A stretch of DNA of 64,000 bases. Source: DATARR01 sp044868005. Lineage in GTDB: Bacteria; Acidobacteriota; Thermoanaerobaculia; Multivoradales; UBA5704. The position numbers were made by a program, and so were the translations under genes. This document shows, one piece after another, positions 53,901 through 64,000 of this stretch; position 1 is the first letter of the stretch; every line of letters starts with the position of its first letter. The notes below the pieces were generated by a model. The model had not been told where the DNA came from, made no database searches, and saw only the letters and a list, made by a program, of their open reading frames with translations. Location of the stretch: positions 1-64,000 of the forward strand of contig JBIOVX010000131.1 of the NCBI GenBank assembly GCA_044868005.1. The letters are read 5' to 3'.

Positions 53901-56900
53901 CGGCAAGGTGGACCTCCGGGCGCTGCCCGATCCGGGCCGTCCCGAACCGGCGGCGCACGTCGCGCCTCGCGATGCGGTGGAGGAGGAGCTGGCCGCGATC
54001 TGGACGCGGCTGCTGAAGGTCGAACGCGTCGGCGTCCATGACAACTTCTTCGCCCTCGGCGGGCATTCGCTCCTGGGCACCCGGGTGCTCGCCGCCCTGC
54101 GCGGGACGTTCGGCGTCGAGATCCCCCTGCGCATCCTGTTCCAGCAGCCCACGGTGGCCGAGCTGGCGCTCGTTCTCGCCGAGGCGCGGGGCGGCGCGGC
54201 GCCGGCCGACCGCATTCCGCGCCTCTCGCGCAACATCGATCGCTTCCCGGTCTCGCCTTCCCAGCTCCGCGAGTGGCTCCTCGACCGCCTGCTGCCGGGC
54301 GTCGGCGCCTACAACATCCCGGGCGCGACCCGGGTCGTGGGGACCCTCGACATCGGGATCCTTCTGCTCTCCCTGCGCCAGATCGTGCGCCGTCATGAAT
54401 CGTTGCGCACCACCTTCATCGAAGGGCCGGACGAGCCGCTGCAGGTCATCGCGCCCGACCTGGAGCTCGCCGTCCCCCTCGCCGACCTTTCAGCCCTGCC
54501 CGTCGAGGTGCGCGAGGAGGAGGTCCGGCGGCTCTCCCACGAAGAGCTGCGCGAGCCGTTCGACCTCGCCCGCGGACCCCTGCTGCGGGTGCGGCTCCTG
54601 CGCGTTGCCGAGCGCGAGCACCTGGTGCTCTTCACCATCCATCACATCGTCTCCGACGGCTGGTCCATGGGGATCTTCTCCCGCGAGTTGGCGGCGCTCT
54701 ACGCCGCTTTTTCCCAGGGCCGTCCCTCGCCTCTCCCCGAGCTGCCGGTGCAGTACGCCGACTTCGCCGTCTGGCAGCGCCGGCGCCTGGAGGGGGAAGG
54801 CCTACACGAACAGCTCGACTATTGGCGCCGCCAGCTCGCGGAAGTGCCTCCCTTGGAGCTGGCCACGGACCGCCCGCGGCCGCCCGTGCAGCGCTTCGAA
54901 GGCGCCAAGCAACCCTTCTCGCTGTCGCCTGAGCTCTCGGCGGACCTCAAGGACCTGGCCCAGCGCCAGGGCGTCAGCCTCTTTATGACCCTCCTCGCCG
55001 GCTTCGCGGCGCTCCTCGCCCGCTACTCGGGCCAGGAGGATTTCGCCGTCGGCACTTTCGCCGGCAACCGCAACCGGACCGAGCTGGAAGGGCTCATCGG
55101 CTTCTTCATCAACAGCCTGGTGCTCCGCCTCCGGCCGGCGGGCGAGGCGAGCTTCCGCCGCCTCATGGCGGAGTCCCGCGACGTCATCCTCGGCGCCTTC
55201 GCCCACCAGGACGTCCCTTTCGAGCGGCTCCTCGAGGCGATGCACGTCGAGCGCGACCTTTCCCGCACGCCGCTGTTCCAGGTCATGCTCGTCTTCCAGA
55301 GCTTCCCGGCCGCCGCCGTCGAGGTCTCCGGCGTCCGGCTCGAGCCGTTGGCGGTGGCGAACGACCACTCGGATTTCGATCTCAGTCTCTGGCTGGGCGA
55401 GGGCGCCGGCGGGGTGGACGGCTACTTCAGCTACGGCGTCCGCGTCTTCGACCGCGCCACCATCGCGCGCCTGGGCACCCACCTCGAAGTCCTCCTGCGC
55501 GGCGCCGTCGCGGATCCCGAGCTGCCGCTACGCGACCTGCCGCTGCTGACCGGGCCCGAGCGCGAACAGCTCCTGGATTGGAGCGCCGGGCCGCCGGCCC
55601 CGCCGGCCGCACAGCGGGTCGAAGCCCTGTTCGCGGCGCGCGCGAAGACCTCTCCCGGCGCGCCGGCCCTGGAGTGGGACGGCGGCCGCCTCACCTATGC
55701 CGAGCTCGACCGCCGGTCGGACGCTCTCGCGGCCCGCCTGCGCGGTCTCGGTGTGGGACCCGAGGTCCTGGTGGGGCTCGCCGTGGAGCGCTCGCCGGAG
55801 ATGGCGGTGGCCTTGCTCGGAGTGCTCAAGGCGGGCGGCGCCTACCTGCCTCTCGATCCGGCGTACCCCGAGGCGCGCCGGGAATTCATGATCGAGGACG
55901 CGGGCGTGGCGCTGGTGCTGGAAAACAAGGACCTCAAGGACAACAAGGACCTCAGGGACGAGGAATCTCTGTCCATGGCGTCCCTGCTGTCCCTGTCGTC
56001 CCTGCCGTCCCTTGACTCTGCCCACCCCGCCTACGTCATCTACACCTCCGGCTCCACCGGCAAACCGAAAGGCGTCGTCGTGGAGCACCGCTCGCTCGCC
56101 GCCTACACCGCCGGAGCGATCGGCGCTTTCTCTTTGACCCCCGAAGACCGTGTCCTCCAATTCGCCTCGATCAGCTTCGACACCAGCGGCGAGGAGATCT
56201 ACCCGGCGCTGGCGAGCGGCGCCACCCTGGTGCTGCGGCCGGACGGCATGGCCAGCTCCATCGCCCATTTCCTGCGCGAGGTGGAGCGGCTGCGCATCAC
56301 CGTCCTCGATCTGCCGACGGCGTTCTGGCACGAGCTGGTCGCCGGCCTGGGAACGGAAGGCGAGATGCCCGCCTGCGTGCGGCTGGTGATCCTGGGCGGC
56401 GAGAAGGCCCTGCCGGAACGCGTGGCGCAGTGGCGCCGGCGCGTCGGCTCCGGAGTACGCCTGCTCAACACCTACGGCCCCACCGAGGCCACCATCGTGT
56501 CCACCCGCAGGGATCTCACCGCCGGGCCGGACGAGGCGCCCATCGGCCGGCCCATTCCCGGCGCCTTCGCGCACGTCCTCGACCGCTGGGGCGCACCGGT
56601 ACCCGCAGGCGTCCCCGGCGAGCTGCACGTGGGCGGCGCCGGCCTCGCCCGCGGCTACCTGCGGCGGCCGGAGGTCACGGCAGAGAGATTCGTGCCCGAT
56701 CCCTTCGGGTCTCCGGGCGCGCGCCTCTACAAGACCGGCGATCTCGTGCGCTGGCTGCCCTCGGGTGACCTGGAGTTCCTGGGCCGCGTGGACCATCAGG
56801 TGAAGCTCCGCGGCTTCCGCGTCGAGCTCGGGGAGATCGAAACCGCCCTGCGTTCGCACCCCGCGGTGCGCGACGCCACCGTCGTTCTGTGGCCCGGCCC

Positions 56901-57513
56901 CGGCGGCGATCCGCGGCTCGTGGCCTACACGGTCCAGGATCGTTCCCCCTCTCCGGTTACGGAGAGGGGGCCAGGGGCTGAGGCTTCGGAGGGTAGGCCG
57001 CTCCCATCTCCACCGGACCTCCGGGCCTTCCTCCGCGAGCGCCTGCCCGACTTCATGGTGCCCGCCTTGTTCGTCGACCTGCCGGCCCTGCCGCTCACCC
57101 CGAGCGGCAAGGTGGACCGCCGCGCGCTGCCGGAGCCGGAGGGAGCGCGGGCCGAGCTGGCCGCCGCCTACGAGGCCCCGCGCACCGAGCTGGAGCGCGT
57201 CATCGCCGGCGTCTGGCGCGAGCTGCTGGGCGTCGAGCGCATCGGCCTGCACGACAACCTCTTCGATCTCGGCGCTCACTCGCTGCTCATCGTGCGCGCT
57301 CACTCCCGCCTGCGCGAGGCGCTGGGCCGCGAGCTGACCGTCGTCGACCTCTTCCGCCACTCGAGCGTCGGAGCGCTGGCCCGCCACCTCAGCCAGGAAG
57401 AGGAGAAGCCCACGTTCCAGGAGGTCAAGACCCTGGCGCAACAACAGAAGGCGGCGCTCGGCCGCCAGCGGCAGGCCATGGAGCGCCTGCGCAAGAAAAC
57501 ACCCAAGGAGTAG
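50980..57513 (+). CDS. NRPS: C-A(Gly)-T-C-A-T
   Basis: A 2177-aa bimodular synthetase with an acidic N-terminal segment (EPAELEELSPERRELLDLLL). C about 34-470 (HHLVSDG), A10 about 478-984 with a pocket DILQLGLVWK, the textbook glycine code. T Ser about 1030. C about 1088-1527 (HHIVSDG). A11 about 1541-2057 with a pocket about DTEDIGTIVK; its acidic E239/D278 pair suggests a basic side chain such as Lys or Orn. The last carrier reads LGAHSLLIVRAHSRL (about 2101) and closely resembles the other carrier that hands over to a PKS, followed by a basic, Gln-rich helical tail. Two repeat-derived insertions lie inside A11. ATG overlaps the previous stop (ATGA). Confidence 0.92.
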   Translation: MTEIRLEPAELEELSPERRELLDLLLAEEPEEPEAFPLSPQQRGMWLAARMDPESPAYVIGMSLRLTGQLDRGALRRALAEVVRRHEALRMRFAEIAGEPFQIPEPSVEVPLPLVDLRALPRSARTAEARRLGEEAGQRPFDLERGPVLRAQLVRTAEEEHAVLFSVHHLVSDGWSMGLLVREVAALYAAFAQGRPSPLPELAFQYLDYVDWQREHLSGEVLAGQLAWWQEQLVDAPDLDLPVDHRPAAAGFRGASRPMAPPPVAMADFRRLCQRHGATPFMVLLAVFETLLHRYSGQDDFVVGTAVANRRLRELEDLIGLFVNTLALRADLADDPSFHDFLDRVKAGTLEAFARQDLPFERLVTELGIRRVPGRSPLFQIFFQVQNVPLSSLALPGLSLSGSEREKETAEFDLVVALRDTPETIVGDWTFRTDLFEAATVVRMARQFGVLLAGAVAGEERRLSALPLLAQAERHQLRREWNAAPEPAWAGPVHELLAFQAARTPGAVAVVCRGEPLSYGDLDLRAGRLAGRLRALGVGPEEPVALSMDRSLEMVVALLGIWKAGGAYLPLDPAYPPERLGFMLESSGARVLLAQQGGAPFEPPRGWQGEVLALPPGGDLPGEPAAVPAAETGPDNLAYILYTSGSTGRPKGVPVTHRALANFLGAMRQRPGLAPEDVLVAVTSLSFDIAGLELWLPLLTGAHVVLATREEAADGLLLCKLVEESGATIVQGTPATWRLLIEAGWQGRSGFKALCGGEAFPPDLAASLVKRCGSVWNLYGPTETTVWSSAAEVTGSLQGPVSIGRSIDATGLYVVDRHGREAPLGVPGELLIGGAGVARGYLGRPELTAERFVPDPFGKTVGERLYRTGDLARWRVDGRLECLGRIDHQIKLRGFRIELGEIETALARLPGVAQAAAAVRGEGEERRLVAWVVPRPGAGSLDTAEMRAALRRSLPEYMVPTVVMAIQALPLTSNGKVDLRALPDPGRPEPAAHVAPRDAVEEELAAIWTRLLKVERVGVHDNFFALGGHSLLGTRVLAALRGTFGVEIPLRILFQQPTVAELALVLAEARGGAAPADRIPRLSRNIDRFPVSPSQLREWLLDRLLPGVGAYNIPGATRVVGTLDIGILLLSLRQIVRRHESLRTTFIEGPDEPLQVIAPDLELAVPLADLSALPVEVREEEVRRLSHEELREPFDLARGPLLRVRLLRVAEREHLVLFTIHHIVSDGWSMGIFSRELAALYAAFSQGRPSPLPELPVQYADFAVWQRRRLEGEGLHEQLDYWRRQLAEVPPLELATDRPRPPVQRFEGAKQPFSLSPELSADLKDLAQRQGVSLFMTLLAGFAALLARYSGQEDFAVGTFAGNRNRTELEGLIGFFINSLVLRLRPAGEASFRRLMAESRDVILGAFAHQDVPFERLLEAMHVERDLSRTPLFQVMLVFQSFPAAAVEVSGVRLEPLAVANDHSDFDLSLWLGEGAGGVDGYFSYGVRVFDRATIARLGTHLEVLLRGAVADPELPLRDLPLLTGPEREQLLDWSAGPPAPPAAQRVEALFAARAKTSPGAPALEWDGGRLTYAELDRRSDALAARLRGLGVGPEVLVGLAVERSPEMAVALLGVLKAGGAYLPLDPAYPEARREFMIEDAGVALVLENKDLKDNKDLRDEESLSMASLLSLSSLPSLDSAHPAYVIYTSGSTGKPKGVVVEHRSLAAYTAGAIGAFSLTPEDRVLQFASISFDTSGEEIYPALASGATLVLRPDGMASSIAHFLREVERLRITVLDLPTAFWHELVAGLGTEGEMPACVRLVILGGEKALPERVAQWRRRVGSGVRLLNTYGPTEATIVSTRRDLTAGPDEAPIGRPIPGAFAHVLDRWGAPVPAGVPGELHVGGAGLARGYLRRPEVTAERFVPDPFGSPGARLYKTGDLVRWLPSGDLEFLGRVDHQVKLRGFRVELGEIETALRSHPAVRDATVVLWPGPGGDPRLVAYTVQDRSPSPVTERGPGAEASEGRPLPSPPDLRAFLRERLPDFMVPALFVDLPALPLTPSGKVDRRALPEPEGARAELAAAYEAPRTELERVIAGVWRELLGVERIGLHDNLFDLGAHSLLIVRAHSRLREALGRELTVVDLFRHSSVGALARHLSQEEEKPTFQEVKTLAQQQKAALGRQRQAMERLRKKTPKE
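55924..56012. repeat. In-frame repeat insertion in the a2-a3 linker of the last A domain
   Basis: A 13-bp direct repeat (55924-55936 and 55942-55954, AACAAGGACCTCA) is followed by a run of TCCCTG-type units at 55978-56012. The latter is, in reverse complement, almost the same as 10783-10818 in the first gene. The encoded linker is low-complexity (KDLKDNKDL, then Ser/Leu-rich), in a loop where length varies among A domains, so function is probably kept. Confidence 0.7.
56945..56970. repeat. Perfect 11-bp hairpin inside the last A domain coding region
   Basis: CCCCCTCTCCG (56945-56955), loop GTTA, CGGAGAGGGGG (56960-56970), followed by GCCAGGGGCTGAGG. It encodes an extra Ser/Pro-rich loop (SPSPVTERGPGAE) between the end of the A-domain small-subdomain strand VAYTVQ and the PDLRAFL helix. 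The form resembles dispersed REP-type hairpins of G+C-rich genomes. Confidence 0.65.
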
Positions 57514-57515
57514 GA

Positions 57516-61876
<4,361 letters not shown>

Positions 61877-61880
<4 letters not shown>

Positions 61881-63097
61881 GGCTCCGCTCTTTTCAGTGC
61901 CTCAACGGTTACGTTCGCGCCCTGCGCCAGCTCGTTCCGGATCAACCGTCCCAGCCGGCGGATGGCTTCCTTGATGCGCTCCGGCGGATGGTTCGTGAAG
62001 CTCAGGCGCATGCAGCGGCTGGCGTGGCGCGGATCGCCGGCGCAGAACGTCGCGCCCGGGCTGAAAGCGACGCGCTCGGTCTCCACCGCGGTCCGCAGCA
62101 ACTCGGTGGTGTCCACGCCCGGCGGCAGCTCGGCCCAGACGAACATGCCGCTGGTAGGCTGATTCCAGCGCACCTCAGGGGGGAAGTAGGCGCGCAGGGC
62201 CGCGAGCAGGGCGTCGCGCCGGCGGCGATACTCGGCGCGCACCGCTTCCAGGTGGCCGGGAAGGTGCCCCGCCCCGAGATAGGCCGAGATCATGCGATGG
62301 CTGAAGGAGGGCGTGTCGATATCGGCGCCGTGCTTGAGGAGCGACAGGCGGCCGGTCAGCCGCGCGGGCACGACCAGCCAGCCCGCCCGCAGCGCCGGCG
62401 CCAGGATCTTAGAGAAGGATCCCAGGTAGAAAACCCACTCCTCCTCGAAGCTGCGCAGCGGCGGCGCCGGCGCCTCGCCGTAGTAGAGGAATCCGTAGGT
62501 ATCGTCCTCCAGCACCGGCACGCGGTATCGGCACGCCAGCGCGGCGAGGCGTTGCCGGACCTCGACGCTCAGGCTGACGCCTAGGGGATTGTGCCCGTCG
62601 GGGATGACGTAGAGGTACGCCGGCCGGGCGCCGCGCGCGAGCAGGGCAGCGACCTCGTCGACGTCGATGCCCGTCGTCGCATCGGCCGAGACCGTCAGGA
62701 ACCGCGGGTTCCGCGACCTGGCCGCCATCTGGATGCCGTCGTAGACGGCCCACTCGATCATCACTTCCGCGCCCGGCTCGACCAGCAGCCGACTCACGAG
62801 ATCCATCCCTTGCTGGGCGCCCGAGGTGAGGAAGATCTGCTCTTCCGTGCAGCGGACGCCCCGCATTGCCATGAGCTGGACGATCTGGGTCTTGAGCGGC
62901 CGGTAGGGGAGCCCGTACTGCAGTGAGGACGCCTCGGCGGCGAGGACGCGGGCAGCCCCTTCGGCAAGCGCCTGCCGCGGGAACAGCTCGGCCGCAGGGA
63001 GTCCGAGCGCGAGCGAGAGGACGCCCGGCCGGGAGGCCAGATCCATGATCTCGCGCAGGGCTAGCCCGGGGGAGCGGCTGGAGAGGTTCGGCATCAT
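61877..63097 (-). CDS. PLP-dependent aminotransferase, LysN / 2-aminoadipate transaminase family
   Basis: A 406-aa fold-type I aminotransferase. The PLP lysine is K230 in LGSFSKILAP; further family motifs are TSGAQQGMDL (cofactor phosphate), PDGHNPLG (N170), EDDTYGFLYYG (D198/Y201) and RLSFTN (substrate carboxylate Arg). This pattern is that of LysN/aminoadipate and MocR-type transaminases, without the MocR DNA-binding domain. The frame is open up to 63268, but that start would overlap the tRNA gene, and homologous sequence begins near PNLSSRSPGLALREIMDL, so I chose ATG 63097 (ATG 63094 is equally possible). It converges with the last PKS gene with a 4-nt overlap. It could make aminoadipate or another precursor for the assembly line, or be a backbone gene. 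Confidence 0.85.
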
Positions 63098-63260
63098 CGG
63101 CGCTGGGCGACCCCACAACGTGAAGTGCCCAGGCTCGGACCTCACGGGACACCGCTGAAGGGCCGCGGGGAAGATTGCCATGGCGGCCGGGCTTAGCGCC
63201 TGATGTGGTAAAATTGCCCATGGGCGCCGCCTCTTCGCGGCGCTCGCTGTTCCTTCCCAC

Positions 63261-63336
63261 GTCCCCATCGTCTAGTGGACTAGGACTCTGCCCTTTCAAG
63301 GCAGCAACACGGGTTCGAATCCCGTTGGGGATACCA
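63261..63336 (+). tRNA. tRNA-Glu (anticodon TTC), CCA encoded
   Basis: A 73-nt cloverleaf plus encoded CCA. The acceptor stem pairs GTCCCCA with TGGGGAT (first pair G-U). The anticodon arm is CTGCC-CTTTCAA-GGCAG, giving anticodon TTC. The T arm is CGGGTTCGAATCCCG. It lies just downstream of the biosynthetic locus, on the opposite strand to the aminotransferase. Confidence 0.97.
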
Positions 63337-63651
63337 CCTTCTGCTATGCCCCGCCGTCGCAGTGGTACATCGCGCCGGCACGTTCCTGGAGGTGTCACGA
63401 AAGGTGAGGTTCGTGCACTGTCTAGTTAGCAGTGAGATGTGGTCTCAGGCAGGTTGAGCTGCTGCACTGTATGAGTATCGCCAGGGAATCTGAAGTCCCT
63501 CGTCGGTTTTGGCGCTGTGCTGTCGGGCCAGGGCTCGCTCTGTTCGCGTTGCTCCCTCTTGGGCGGTCTGCCCGCCGCTAGCTAGTTTGCCGCAGGTTGA
63601 AACCTGGCCCGGCCGCGGCCATACAACAGGACGATTGACGGGATAACCCCT
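63337..63651. other. Intergenic region without a recognised gene
   Basis: 315 bp between the tRNA and the permease start. A minus-strand frame of 78 codons (63445-63681) is open but overlaps the permease start and shows no motif I recognise. I see no convincing promoter, terminator or attachment-site repeat of the tRNA 3' end here. Confidence 0.4.
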
Positions 63652-64000
63652 ATGGACACATTCTTCCAAGACCTCAAACAATCGCTGCGGATGTTCGCGC
63701 AGAGCCCGGCGTTCACGCTGGCGGCCGTGGCGGCCCTGACTCTCGGCATCGGTGTCAATACCGCGATCTTCTCCGTCGTCAATGCGGTGCTGCTGCGGCC
63801 CCTATCGATACCGGATCCCGATCGCATGGTGATGTTCGTCAGCACCTCGCCGGAGGGGCAGGGGACAGGGGCTTCGCCGGCCAAGTTCCAACACTTCCGC
63901 CAGCAGACGAGCGTCGTCCAGGACGTCGCGGCGTTCCGGGAGGGCATCGTCAACTTCACGGGCGGCAGCTTCCCGGAGCAGCTCAAGTCGGACATCGTCT
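63652..64000 (+). CDS. MacB/ADOP-type ABC transporter permease (5' end only)
   Basis: The first 116 codons of a FtsX/MacB-family permease; the rest lies beyond the right edge. The opening DLKQSLRMFAQSPAFTLAAV, the transmembrane helix with TLGIGVNTAIFSVVNAVLL and LRPLSIPDPDRMV are characteristic of the tandem 'acidobacterial duplicated orphan permease' group. It starts at ATG 63652 with only a weak GGGATAA stretch upstream. Such permeases are very numerous in Acidobacteriota, so export of the cluster product is possible but not specifically indicated. Confidence 0.85.
   Translation, partial: MDTFFQDLKQSLRMFAQSPAFTLAAVAALTLGIGVNTAIFSVVNAVLLRPLSIPDPDRMVMFVSTSPEGQGTGASPAKFQHFRQQTSVVQDVAAFREGIVNFTGGSFPEQLKSDIV

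Noticed and set aside
63098..63268. Longer N-terminus for the aminotransferase.
   Set aside because: It would run antisense into the tRNA-Glu gene and adds sequence not typical of the family.
63445..63681. 78-codon minus-strand frame between the tRNA and the permease; considered as a transposase remnant.
   Set aside because: It overlaps the permease start and I cannot match it to a family; evidence is too weak.

Overview
The window is a single G+C-rich bacterial chromosome segment, most likely from an Acidobacteriota member. The taxonomic clues are the MacB-like permease start at the right edge (the tandemly expanded 'ADOP' permeases are typical of that phylum), a small secreted DUF5818-like protein and the high G+C with mixed ATG/GTG/TTG starts. 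This assignment is an inference from gene content; no rRNA marker is present.

Left flank (1-8630): two PilT-type pilus-retraction ATPases on the minus strand, a membrane-anchored M28 metallopeptidase, a small secreted minus-strand protein, then a plus-strand run of truA, two tandem small antitoxin-like genes, a PIN-domain toxin (VapC) and an alpha/beta hydrolase. The toxin-antitoxin block has visibly lower G+C than its neighbours. A minus-strand heme-oxygenase-like diiron oxidase (HDO) follows and diverges from the main locus. Two palindromic REP-like elements lie between genes here.

Core (8934-61880): eight collinear, tightly packed plus-strand genes form one giant lipo-NRPS/PKS assembly line. 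It begins with a fatty acyl-AMP ligase plus ACP. The order is: FAAL-ACP; C-A-T; C-T with no A domain; C-A-T; C-A(Pro)-T; C-A(Cys-like, with a methyltransferase inserted between core motifs a2 and a3)-T; KS-AT-KR(degenerate)-ACP; a stand-alone C; C-A-T-E; C-A(Val/Ile-like)-T; C-A(Val)-T; C-A(with N-methyltransferase)-T; C-A(Lys2-like, aminoadipate-type pocket)-T; C-A(Gly)-T; C-A(basic-type pocket)-T; and a final KS-AT-ACP with a Lys2-type NADPH thioester reductase. There is no thioesterase. The predicted product is therefore an N-acylated peptide of about eleven residues with two malonate-derived extensions (one internal, one terminal), released as an aldehyde or alcohol instead of by macrolactonisation. 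Substrate codes were read by eye from the A4-A5 region and range from strong (Gly, Pro, Val) to speculative.

Right flank (61877-64000): a convergent PLP aminotransferase of the LysN/2-aminoadipate family, which could be linked to the aminoadipate-like A domain; a tRNA-Glu(TTC); about 315 bp without a recognised gene; and the first 116 codons of a MacB/ADOP-type ABC permease. No MbtH protein, phosphopantetheinyl transferase, dedicated exporter or pathway regulator is visible, so these must lie outside the window or be shared.
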